Below are positions 26,701 through 35,191 of a DNA stretch of 64,000 nucleotides, piece by piece; position 1 is the stretch's first letter; each line of letters starts with the position of its first letter. The stretch comes from Parietichytrium sp. I65-24A (taxonomy: Eukaryota; Sar; Bigyra; Thraustochytrida; Thraustochytriidae), in contig BLSF01000036.1 in the NCBI GenBank assembly GCA_012862575.1, forward strand, positions 1 through 64,000. Reading direction: 5' to 3'. A model generated the notes under the pieces. The model was not told the origin of the DNA. It did not search any database and saw only the letters and a program-made list of their open reading frames with translations. The translations under genes and the position numbers were made by a program.

Positions 26701-29469
26701 GTCGTCTTCTGGGGTCAGGTTTTGCAACGCTTCACTCGCGATATCTCGCTTCTCGTCGCTGCCCTTTAAAGAGCTGGTGCGATTGATTTCTGTTGTGACC
26801 AGCTTATCTGAGGTATGATTTCTTCTGTGCAGAGGCCTTTCCCCATTCACACCTCCACTCCCGTTTGGCGTCGGGAGGGCGGTATTGGGTGGCCCGCTGA
26901 GAATTTGAGCCGGGGCACCCATAGACAAGCTTCTTGTGAGGACATTGGACATTTTGGATAGTTTGCCCAATTTGCCCTCCCTGGGCGTCGAGACAAGGGC
27001 CGGAGGCTCGGGAAGGAGATTTCTTCCTTGCTGTGAATCTCCGGGAGCGCCTGTTGAGAGCGGAGCCGTTCTAGACGCGAACAATTTACTGTGATCAGAG
27101 CTTCCTTCTGAAGCAATCTCCGTTTTCGAGCGGACCAGCGTTGCAGCGGCGAGAACATCCGTTTCCCCGTCCTCGTTGATGGCCTCTGTGCGTGGATTCG
27201 ACGCACGAGATGAGCGGCGTTTTTCCTTTCCAAGAGCTATATCAAATCCCATGAGACTCTTTTGTAGGCTGCTGCGTCTTTGCTCCGTGCCTCTTTCTTG
27301 CGCGCTCATGTTTGAGTGTGGAGATCGAAACAATGCTTTTAGAGATCGTCGCGATCCTGCTCCCCCTCCAGTAGTGAGCGACTTATCATAGCCCTTCGAG
27401 AAATTGTTAGCGCTTTCATCCGCTTCAATTGAAGTGGCTGTAGCATGGCTCTTGTGATATTGGGCTTCAGCCTGTGAAGCAGCCAACGCTTCAGCGTAGG
27501 ATGTTTCAGAGCCGGGGTAAATTTCACTCTCATCAAGCTTGAGTATATCGAGGAGAATTGATCTCCAAGCATAGAATGGAGTTTTGTTCTCCAGCTCGTT
27601 GACGTCGCCCGTGGCGTAGAAGACATGCTTGACCGTTTTCGGGCACGAGTTGATAGCCCAGTGGGTCATGTGGGTCTTTCCGCTGCCAACGGACCCAGAA
27701 ACAAATACGGCTTTGACCGGATTCTCGAGATCGAAAAATGTCGCCCGAAACATGCTGTCCTTTACATCACCTTGCCCAATTGCATGAAACCCCCCAAATT
27801 TACTCTCCTGATTCCGAAGATTGTCCGCAATTTGGCTCCCTCTTAGACTTGCGCTAAAAGAGATGCTCTCGAGATCTGCCTTGTATGCTGGGACTCGATA
27901 GTGATATCCTTTCAGGGTCATCGCTTCTCCCGAGTCGAATTTGATCCACGGGTTCGTTTTGGCCTCATGCATTGTTGTCTCGTCACAGAGTGCCGTGTTT
28001 GGCTTAGCTTTACCCATGAGCCTAGCAGCCAAAATAATACACTCTCCGGTCATGGCGTACTCTGCGCGGCACTCCGAGCCAATCGCGCCACAAAATGCTG
28101 TCCCGGTGCAGATTCCCGCAGAGGCTTGCACCTGGTTAAAGTGAATAAGGTGGGCTGCAACTCGAATGGAGCGAGCGGCGATGTCGTTAAAGTAATGTGG
28201 TGGAAGACCCAATACAACAATCGCCACAACACCTTTGTCGTCGATGATGAACTGCCTCAGGGTACCGAACTCACTGTAGGCTGCTTGCTGCACAGCCTTT
28301 ACACTGCGCTGTAAATCAGCCAAAAATTTCCGCCTGATGCTTTTCGCTCTATTCTCCTTCGCTTCTTTGGCATCGTCGACCTCGTCGTCCACGGTAATTC
28401 CGCCGAAAGGCTTCTCGTCGCTCTGGGCTGTGCGGTCAGAGAGAGGGCTCCCTTCGTTTTCGCCACAATTGTCTGCATCATCTTCTAGAATGGGGGAATC
28501 GCTAATCGGTACCTCCACGTCTAGCAGTTTGAAAAATACCACGGACACCTTTAAGAGATTGTCCATCGTGGATTGCTTGAGTTCTATCAAATCTATCACT
28601 GGCCTCGGAATGTAAGCCTTTGCAAGGTCAAAAATGCTCGACCGGAGCGGGGCTTCGATCATTTCCTGCGGATTGACCGGCGGAGGAATAAACACCGGTC
28701 CGTCACGCTTCAAAATCTTGAAATAATGAATCCGCCGAAATTCTGGATAGTTGGGCTTGGCGGAAGGCTCCGACATGAAGGAGACAATGCCGCGGTCTTT
28801 GAGACGTGACAGATAAACAAACGACTGCGGAGAAAGAACGACGTCGTCCGTTTCGGCAGCCTTTTCTGAATGGGCAGCTTGTGTATTGGCATCACCAGCA
28901 ATTGAAAATTCCCATCGCTGCCGTTCGCCTCCGACGTGACACTTGAAGATCTCCCCTGCGCCAATACCTGTGTGAAAATGAATCGAGCTATCGGCCTCTG
29001 CGTCGGAAATACCTTGAACAGCGCACTCCGCTGCAATCGCAACCGTCACGGACAACTCCAAGACTGTGTGAGCCTCCCAGATCACCAGCAGCGCGTCCCC
29101 TGCGAATTTGACAATGTCTCCGCCGCTACGTAGTATCCGATTTACGATTCCCCTCAAGACATTGTTAAGCTCCACCGCTAAATGATCGGACCCTGCCCCG
29201 AGGGATGCGGTTTGGTACTGCGCCTTTTGGCTGTGTAGATTTATCTTTTTCTGCCTCGAGCGCAGGCTCTTCGCGTTAAGTTCGTACGCAGTCGCCAAGG
29301 TCGAGAACCCCGCAATATCGAAAAACCCAACCGTGGCATATGCAGACTTGATATCCTCCCTATTTTTGAACGTCAGCAGGCTCTTCTCCTCGAACCTCTC
29401 AAACACAACTCGCGGCACAAACCGCCTGAGGATCTTGGACGCTGTCGGGCTAAGAGTCTCCTCCTCCAT
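23701..29469 (-). CDS. Soluble adenylyl cyclase-like protein (ADCY10 type)
   Basis: A 1922-residue protein from a clear ATG. Residues ~45-230 are the first class III cyclase domain: FFDIAGFS carries the first metal Asp and KFAGDALLVIWE the second. Residues ~290-530 are the second domain, with DDKGVVAIVVLGLP (the substrate-binding Lys position of human sAC) and EYAMTGECIILAARLM, where the catalytic Arg is kept but the Thr and Asn of human EYTVIGQKVNLAARM are replaced by Ala and Ile. Near residue 590 is a P-loop (SGSVGSGKT), and near residue 1240 a Walker B-like TVIIIDDAQLLDED; the ~600 residues between them are Ser-rich and low in complexity. A helical, TPR-like C-terminal region follows. Animal sAC makes cAMP in response to bicarbonate and calcium, often in flagella. 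The leader is strongly purine-rich on the coding strand. Confidence 0.88.
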   Translation of the reverse strand: MEEETLSPTASKILRRFVPRVVFERFEEKSLLTFKNREDIKSAYATVGFFDIAGFSTLATAYELNAKSLRSRQKKINLHSQKAQYQTASLGAGSDHLAVELNNVLRGIVNRILRSGGDIVKFAGDALLVIWEAHTVLELSVTVAIAAECAVQGISDAEADSSIHFHTGIGAGEIFKCHVGGERQRWEFSIAGDANTQAAHSEKAAETDDVVLSPQSFVYLSRLKDRGIVSFMSEPSAKPNYPEFRRIHYFKILKRDGPVFIPPPVNPQEMIEAPLRSSIFDLAKAYIPRPVIDLIELKQSTMDNLLKVSVVFFKLLDVEVPISDSPILEDDADNCGENEGSPLSDRTAQSDEKPFGGITVDDEVDDAKEAKENRAKSIRRKFLADLQRSVKAVQQAAYSEFGTLRQFIIDDKGVVAIVVLGLPPHYFNDIAARSIRVAAHLIHFNQVQASAGICTGTAFCGAIGSECRAEYAMTGECIILAARLMGKAKPNTALCDETTMHEAKTNPWIKFDSGEAMTLKGYHYRVPAYKADLESISFSASLRGSQIADNLRNQESKFGGFHAIGQGDVKDSMFRATFFDLENPVKAVFVSGSVGSGKTHMTHWAINSCPKTVKHVFYATGDVNELENKTPFYAWRSILLDILKLDESEIYPGSETSYAEALAASQAEAQYHKSHATATSIEADESANNFSKGYDKSLTTGGGAGSRRSLKALFRSPHSNMSAQERGTEQRRSSLQKSLMGFDIALGKEKRRSSRASNPRTEAINEDGETDVLAAATLVRSKTEIASEGSSDHSKLFASRTAPLSTGAPGDSQQGRNLLPEPPALVSTPREGKLGKLSKMSNVLTRSLSMGAPAQILSGPPNTALPTPNGSGGVNGERPLHRRNHTSDKLVTTEINRTSSLKGSDEKRDIASEALQNLTPEDDVEKEISEDLPAPPPMPPSEARRLSGKKPSLFVNTEDFDSNDDEAYQEDQNPNDSGDDRYGETKRQNHGAEGGRLRCVSPNSQNNMMPISYPYQNGLLNHQFRPLQLSASAASLDGLLEDRSTSLGQHPTSVWNRASPSVNRLRSASHASLSQQQQKNLADRRFLLASSQYGEQQIAEHSLMLKRVKDSGKVKYRRLSSLEHVLPGFVFQDNPEAIMYSAEKNRMRTGSDQSDEGLFGFLKTGVNYLRPGSPTSRHKKGYELDEEGWSSTPSSSVPSIESKDYGNHLGSTGRRFSQADKEDIFEVMLALLEETGKTGQTVIIIDDAQLLDEDSVELLRRAIDTKRVEVQHLQDVALARRRENENSAPPGARSESSLLGAPKARKSMGKMELVGPRVRFIITFRPFESAEEVSDAWKSLFQTCNLGPDDAVERHEDDLQKDGDLRRRFASAKSPIEDAPEPAPAAKDENGLNRPEWCILSKLKPLTPRECFPFFSWHLGMGMMVDLVRSVHTLANGNPGALLNVFNSLVEQQYIEIDSYSGVAQLLEGANRVEPEVLSMASVPGHVVSEIYKQVDSLPRDVQILLKIASSVGTVVPSRLLMEVFRSHCKLAEGGDDGSLTAVSDEDSTSSDHDFQSSPNLRRDGGTSRQSNGDDDAISNALDEQGEGFRRLSDSTSNSDGQAANGSKRHRITQLRKRFSFKNFLPRRSSRSKQPTPCRVDSIPPKDDPYLKRFKAAMKSFSELKVTAGYLFKHLGSLGEDSIIFNNDAMRYVIYNKMTQVEKSQFHLQIFDWYEHELERDRPTLTWKDVGMLAHHAMLSKDYIKAFALFEGGIDLGFQNGSHADIDMLSSSCREIAESPQFEAFVLEEASNRKIRSMLMLNFFRARAFLRRAQFYVLNNKLNEASKCLRIVSNCTRSSKYRIKSAGKRRYWKQKYLPMKQHRFDQPMQLMEVFYSFDEYTFDYFSYKCFEQAMLILYSIEDLREKQFHFSQKVLKRFSHQT

Positions 29470-29719
29470 CTTTCCCCTCCCGCTTGCGCAACTCGCGCGG
29501 CTCGCGCGCCAGTCCGCCGCTCCTCACCTCTTTCTCTTTCTCTCTTTCTTTCTCTTTCTCCTCTCCACGGAGCAACAACTGACACCCAGCCTCCTGTCGC
29601 TCCAGCGCCACTGTGCGTGCAACAACGCCTCTCGCGCGCCTGTCTTCTGTCTCTTCTGTCTCTTCTGTCGCCTCTGTCTCCTCTGTCTCCTCCTGCTCTG
29701 CGCTCACTTTCTCTCTTTT

Positions 29720-29757
29720 TTTCTTTCTTTCTTTCTTTCTTTCTTGCTTGCTTGCTT
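29720..29757. repeat. TTTC then TTGC tetranucleotide microsatellites
   Basis: About six TTTC units run directly into three TTGC units, in the leader of the adenylyl cyclase gene (GAAA and GCAA on its coding strand). Confidence 0.85.
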
Positions 29758-29880
29758 CTTGCGTCTCTTTGCGGTCCTTCCTTTCTTCGTTTCTTTCTTT
29801 CTTTGTTTCTTTCTCTGTAAGGCACTGCTTCTTACCTCTTCCTTCCTCCGTCCTCCTTCCTCTTCCCCTGCGTCCTACGC

Positions 29881-30240
29881 GCGCTATAGGCTCCCGCTAG
29901 GCGTCCACTGCGTCCTGCGCGGGCTGGTAGCGCTCCCTAGCAGCCGTACGAGGGTGTTACGCCATGTGCCACGTAGTGTGCGCTAGGAAGGGGTGGCGTT
30001 TGGATAGAGGACTCGGTAGAAGTAGGCGCAGACGATGTAGGGAATCGTCTAAGGAGGTCCGCTGAGGCTACCTGCACTACCAGCCGCTAGCTAGGCGCGC
30101 TGCGCCGCTAACCCTCGTCTTAACACTGCTCTAGTAGAAACGCGTCGTCGAGAGTAATGGCCAAGCATAAGTGGAGCAAGTGTGCGCCAGGTGAGCGCGA
30201 TGCTAAGCCACTCATAAGGCGCTACTAGTCCCGTAAGGAG
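29881..30240. other. TAG/CTA-rich hairpin island A
   Basis: Counting by eye gives 15 TAG and 14 CTA in 360 bp; about 5.6 of each would be expected at equal base use. Perfect inverted repeats include GGCTG/CAGCC (29922-29945), AGACGAT/ATCGTCT with a 7-nt loop (30030-30050), GGCGC/GCGCC with a 3-nt loop (30094-30106) and AGCGC/GCGCT (30194-30223). There is no coding potential. It lies about 400 bp upstream of the adenylyl cyclase start. Confidence 0.55.
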
Positions 30241-30440
30241 GAGCAAGGAGAGAGAGTGAGAGAGTGAGAGTGTGAGAGAGAGAGTGGAGCATCACCGGCA
30301 AATGAACAAATGCAACAAAGGCAATGATGAATGATGAATGATGGCGAGTGGGTGGACTTGTGTGTGTGTGAGAGAGAGCGATAGAGCGAGCGAGCGAGAG
30401 ATATACAGATAGATAGAGAGATATAGATGGATAGATAGAT
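30241..30440. repeat. Compound GA/GT/GATA microsatellite region
   Basis: Runs of GAGA and GAGT (about 30246-30286), GTGTGT then GAGAGA (about 30360-30378), GAGC units, and GATA/GATG units up to about 30443. Confidence 0.8.
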
Positions 30441-31958
30441 GGATATGTTAGAGAGAGAAACATCCCTTAATAATGTACTAATACTTGTGTGACGGAGATG
30501 TCACAAGTGGACCGAATAAGTTAATTTTAGCAAATTGAATCAATTTGGACTGACGCTCGTCATTCACAATCATTCTTCTAAAAGTTCATTTCATTGAAAA
30601 CTTCGATGATTGATCGACCGTCGTGTGTGCGTCAATTGGCTGGTAAGCTACGAGAGAATCAAAACCTGCATGGAACGGAGGGCATTGGCTATCGGAGAAG
30701 GACGGGCTCGTTGCCCTCGTTGCCCTTCGCGTGTTTCAAAAGTTTGAGTTGCAGAATAGGAACGCACAGGAACGTACTAGTGCGGTATTCGAGAAGAGGA
30801 CAGCGGCCAGAGCTAGAGAGCTTCAGCACTGACTTTGAAAGTGTGTGTTCGATGGCGTCTGGTCTGTCTAGACGATTCATTTGGCGAATAGCTTGATGTG
30901 AAATTCGGCGAGCTTTTCGTTTTCATTTTTTATCTTCGCAGAGCGCTGCCAAGTAAGTTACATCTTCATTCGAGCTATTCTTCTGAAAGTCGGGCTATTT
31001 CACTTAAGAGAGTTGGAACAATTAGAAAGAGCGGCAGAGGCTTTTCGAAACATGATCGACGCATGTGGTGAAATGAGAGGAGAGAAGCGAGTCTGACTCT
31101 TCGCATTCAACCAGACAGTGGATTCTGGAAACAAGTGTGTACACGAGTCTAGCGCTGATATAGCACGTGCGATAAGCTGCTTTTGTGAGAATGCAGAGAA
31201 TGGCTTTGGTAAATCTACGAAACCGCGCTGTTTTGAGGGACGGAATTATTCTCGAGACATAAACCATACATTCTCACACTATGTGACAATGCCTTACATC
31301 TTAATGCAATAAGAGGCAGGGAGGGACATTCCGGTTATAATTTAGGTGACACATGTGGTAATAGTGTGTACGCTGCGGCAGTGTGCAAAGATTCGACAAT
31401 ACAATGAAAAAGTCAAATAGAATGTATTCCATGGCTAGTTTACCTGGGTCTGGTGGCAATTTGGTCCTCCGTGCATGTGGACAACAACATATGACATGAG
31501 CAAATGAGCAAATTGGTGGTGTGTGAAAAACGCAACAAGTTTCGATGCAAGCAATAAGCTCTAACGAAGAGCGCTCGGGCGCTGGAAATGTCATTTCTCG
31601 AATCGATTGGTCGTCCACACCTGAGGAGCAGGCGCTGCTTACTGACACCGACGGTACGTTTCTTGCGCGAGCGAGATAGAGACAGTTGCTCCAGGTCTCG
31701 TGACCTCACTGACAGCCAGCCAGTGATTCACTGATATAACCGCACATGCCAGCAACAGTGTTGACCAGTCAGTAAGCCGAGCATATGTGCCTTGCGCGAG
31801 TCCTAATGAGGGTTCTGAGAGGCGGTCCTCCAGCGCCCATCCAGGCCAAGCCCATCTCTCCATCGAACAAACGAACTGAAGCACGTGCGCTTCGTCTATA
31901 CGTGGTTTTACCGGTACCGGTACGTGGTCGCTCAGGAAGAAAGTCCCAAAACGAGGTG

Positions 31959-31979
31959 TTTTTTTTTTTTTTTTTTTTT
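31959..31979. repeat. Run of 21 T
   Basis: An uninterrupted T homopolymer, the longest in the window. No target-site duplication or body of a retroposed element was recognised next to it. Confidence 0.9.
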
Positions 31980-32997
31980 GTGGTCGAGCTAAACTAGCTT
32001 TGACGGTACATCGAGCACTGGGATCTCAGTACGAGTACCGATAAGCTTATGTGACACTGTCAGAATTAGAACCCATGAGTCTGGGATCTTTTTTCTATTT
32101 TCTTTCGTTACTGTGCATTCTGGTCATCACAGATTGGACAGGCCCGAATCCGGTCTTTATGGTGTAGGGGCCGACACGTTCACTGACGGTGGAGTCTGCC
32201 TTTATATTAATTGCCGCGGGGGTTTCGGAAACCATCATTTCGTTCATATCTCCATTGTCTTGGACAATCGCCATAAAACCGAAGCCTTTCCTCTCTGTTT
32301 CTGTTATTCCAACCGAACATAACGCTCGGAAATTTGTCTTCTATTTCACATTCGACATGGACTACAAGGAATCTCTTCACTTCTCCGGAATCAAGTGAAG
32401 ACTGGCTGCAATCGGTGGTGATGACCTGCCGACCTTATCATATCGTTTTCCCATCGATCTGCTTTCTTTCAGGTTATGGCGCCACGCACATCGAGCTGCT
32501 CGCCACCACTGCATTAGAGTTCAGGGTCGATTGGGTCGCAGAAACGGCCACAGTGGCAATTTCGATCACCATCCGAAAGTTCAACCCAATCTGTTCACCT
32601 CCCATGTAACTCTTCTTTCAATCTCACTCGTTGTGTCTCCCTTTAGCTCATATGTCACTCTTGAAATCAGAAACACAATCAAAGAAGATTTTAGTTTCAA
32701 ACAACGCGAATGCCGGCTGAATCGAGAGGAGGCTGGGCTTTGCCAAAACAATAAGGTATTTATTTCATTAGGTCCATTTTTAACTTCGGAATTGAGCCAA
32801 ATGAATATCCGCAGACTGCACAGAAAAGAAGAGACAGGGTATTCAATTTACAGCTTAAAAGAAGCTTCCAGAGAGTAGAAGCAGATAAAGAGTTTATTAC
32901 AATTTGCGATATCAAAGCTTGCATTCATCAAAACATTCCAAGTGGTTTCACGAGCCCATTTGCTTTGGAAGACGGTTAGCGATCGTTGCAAGTACGC

Positions 32998-33417
32998 CTA
33001 ACCAGGACCGTCCTCAGCATCGCTGTGCGAAGACTTTCGTTGAATCTTGTAGTTGCGGCCAACTACAGGGGAATTCGAACTAGCTGGTTTGCGAATCCGC
33101 TTGATGAGCTTCCTCTCCAAAATGAATTTGCCAATTTTGTATTCTTGACTTCTTTCAAACGCTTTCAAGTACGTCCACCCAATATTCGAGTTGCAGTTTT
33201 GGCAGAAGATGTCCTGAATAGTGTGATCTCCGGTCAGTAGATGTCTGTTTTCAGCTGGCCCGCGCCGAAAATTCCAGCACTTCTCCATCAAGTATGCTTG
33301 CCCCGTCTTTCCCTTAAACTGCTTGGACTCCAGATACTCTACACTAGAAAGATGCACTCGACAATTCGCGCATACATACAGCCCGTCCTGCGCGAGCAGC
33401 TCTTCGTAGATCAGCAT
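32998..33417 (-). CDS. Yippee-like zinc-binding protein
   Basis: A 139-residue protein. The frame opens at a GTG (33435); the first ATG, at 33417 (MLIYEELLAQDG), is used. It follows the Yippee pattern closely: YVCANC (first Cys pair), a YLESKQFKGKTGQAYLM strand region, GPAENRHLLTGDHTIQDI, then FCQNC (second Cys pair) and IGWTYLKAFERSQEYKIGKF. The two CxxC pairs bind zinc in a cereblon-like fold. Yippee proteins are small and very widespread in eukaryotes; they are found near centrosomes and nuclei and in some species act in ubiquitin-ligase complexes. A short basic C-terminal tail is extra. A perfect GTACTCGAGTAC palindrome lies about 200 bp upstream. Confidence 0.92.
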   Translation of the reverse strand: MLIYEELLAQDGLYVCANCRVHLSSVEYLESKQFKGKTGQAYLMEKCWNFRRGPAENRHLLTGDHTIQDIFCQNCNSNIGWTYLKAFERSQEYKIGKFILERKLIKRIRKPASSNSPVVGRNYKIQRKSSHSDAEDGPG

Positions 33418-34022
33418 CTCCTGAAACCTCAGCACACTTTTCTAACCTGTGTGATCAGCTCGCTACCCGTCCGACGATTCGGCACAGCGTACTCGGGACT
33501 CTCACGACGACCGTCCGCCGCTGCTCGCAGCGTACGAGAGAGCACCCCCGGTGGGACTAGTCGATCCGGCGCTTAACTCACTCGCTAGATATACCGCGAT
33601 GAGAATGTGCGTGGGAGCGTACTCGAGTACTGGTACGGAGGATTCTGAGGAGACTCGAGCGCACAAGAAATTTCTTTCTTTGCTGTTCACAGTTCGCAGA
33701 AGGAAGGAAAGTAGAAGCGGTCGGTAGTAACAGCTATGCGGAGAAATAGTTAGGGTGGGTCCATCCCGTCCAAGTTATGCGTTTATTATTATGTTTTCTT
33801 CCATTCTGACAAAAGATTTTGGAGTAAGTTCGTAGTGAGGACTCGCAGTGATCGCGTTATCATGCGCGGGGGCTGGTGAATTGCGGGGGCGAGATGAGAT
33901 CGCGCAAGGGAAGCTGTACTCCCGCAATGTACGCGACAGCCGCAGTTGGCAATGAAAAGATTTTTTTTTTCTTGCTGTGGAATAACATCGACATTGCCTT
34001 TGAGATTGTTACTAAAAAATGT
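33418..34022. promoter_or_regulatory. Spacer between Yippee and SURF1
   Basis: About 600 bp, with a 12-bp palindrome GTACTCGAGTAC at 33619-33630 upstream of the Yippee gene and A/T-rich sequence near the SURF1 stop. No gene is recognised. Confidence 0.5.
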
Positions 34023-34748
34023 TCACCGGAAAAAACGACGGCGGATCATGTACAGTGCAGTCGCTGAAAGGCCGTACCACGTCGCCGCATAGCCTATGTG
34101 AGTGAGAGGGTCGACCTTGAAGGTCTGAAACGAAGCGCTTGTCTTCGATACGATGGGACCTGGTCCATCAAGCCTCTCTACAAACCCAGTGTCTTGCGGC
34201 AAGCCTTTGGCCTTGCGCAAGTTCTCCACGTCCAAAGCGAAGAAATCAGTTTGCTCACCAGCTCCTTCCTGCGGAGTAAACGTTCCAGCAGTCTCCTGCA
34301 CACCGATGACGCCCTGAAATCGAGCGATCCCATCTGCGCTGACATTCGGGTCCTTCTCGAAAGCCATTTCTCTGCGCTTTCGGGGGATCCAGCCTCGATT
34401 AACAAGAAACCATTTTCCAGTCTTTGCTTGAAAGGGCGTCACTACGTAATATCCGCTTGGCGACATGGATGTCGCCGAAGTTGGCGCGTCAGCTGGAGGC
34501 GTGCGAGGCCCGACAAGCATGGATTTCGATTCGTCCCAGCGCCCTTCGCAGAAAACCTTCTCATAAGGCTCTCCTTTCGCTGCGTCCAGCGGAACTGCTT
34601 CCATTTCTAACATCTGGCGCCGCTGCGCCACAAGGTCTAGTTTCCATTGATACCTCTGCGTCTGCCAAGTCCCCAGGCCAAAAGTGACAGCCGCAGCCAC
34701 GCCAAACACTGCCACGCCTCCCCACTCTACGCGCTTTGCAACGCTCAT
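34023..34748 (-). CDS. SURF1: SURF1-like cytochrome c oxidase assembly factor
   Basis: A 241-residue protein. The first ATG is at 34748 (MSVAKRVEWGG), after a GTG-opened frame. It has the two-helix SURF1 plan: an N-terminal membrane segment (VFGVAAAVTFGLGTWQTQRYQWK, with the family's G-x-WQ-x-x-R motif) and a C-terminal one (GYAATWYGLSATALYM). Between them is the intermembrane-space domain, with the family features GYYVVTPFQ, WFLVNRGWIPR and PLTHIGYAATWYGL. In animals and yeast SURF1/Shy1 helps insert haem a into Cox1 in the inner mitochondrial membrane. The protein is shorter than human SURF1, lacking a long presequence, so targeting may rest on the first segment. It is divergent from the ankyrin-repeat gene. 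Confidence 0.92.
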   Translation of the reverse strand: MSVAKRVEWGGVAVFGVAAAVTFGLGTWQTQRYQWKLDLVAQRRQMLEMEAVPLDAAKGEPYEKVFCEGRWDESKSMLVGPRTPPADAPTSATSMSPSGYYVVTPFQAKTGKWFLVNRGWIPRKRREMAFEKDPNVSADGIARFQGVIGVQETAGTFTPQEGAGEQTDFFALDVENLRKAKGLPQDTGFVERLDGPGPIVSKTSASFQTFKVDPLTHIGYAATWYGLSATALYMIRRRFFR

Positions 34749-35191
34749 CTCGGTCTCCACGCACGCCTTCCCGTTGCCTTCCCTCTCACCCTCTCACCCT
34801 CTTTCAGCTCGCTCCAAGCCTTGGTCTCCCTCCACTTGCGACAAACCTAAATCCACCAACCAATCCGCTTTTTCACCGACGCTTATAACTCCGAGGACGC
34901 TCTCCCACCACTTGATCGACAGGCAGGTGCGAGGACACCAGCTTTGTCACGCGAGGACTCTTCGCCCCCCACACTTCCCACACTTGTCTCTTGCCACAAG
35001 TCTCTCGGACTCTACTAGAAGTGTGCATGTGGAGTTTGGGAGTTGCGTGTTGTAGGCTGTGAAGGAGGGGAGAGAAGTCCAGGAGGGAAATTCGTGCGGC
35101 CATCGAGACGCAGTGGGAAGCCCGAGGAGATGAGAGGAGCTGAATGAGGAACTAACGAACTAACGCATGCGCGAGTCCAGTCGTGGATGGG
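34749..35191. promoter_or_regulatory. Divergent promoter region, SURF1 and ankyrin gene
   Basis: About 440 bp between two start codons on opposite strands, with C/T-rich sequence near SURF1 (purine-rich on its coding strand). No clear motif. Confidence 0.5.

Larger units (their letters stand above)
29470..32997. other. 3.5-kb region without a recognisable gene
   Basis: The longest gap between genes. 29505-29870 is a C/T-rich leader of the cyclase gene with TTTC and TTGC microsatellites (29720-29757). 29881-30240 is a TAG/CTA-rich, hairpin-dense island. 30241-30440 holds GA, GT and GATA-type microsatellites. 31909-31922 is a GTAC palindrome and 31959-31979 a run of 21 T. Frames between 32113 and 32878 overlap one another, have no recognised motif and are not called as genes. 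Confidence 0.5.

Noticed and set aside
32113-32878. Four overlapping plus-strand frames that might be exons of one gene
   Set aside because: They overlap in different frames, no convincing splice sites link them, and no motif is recognised.
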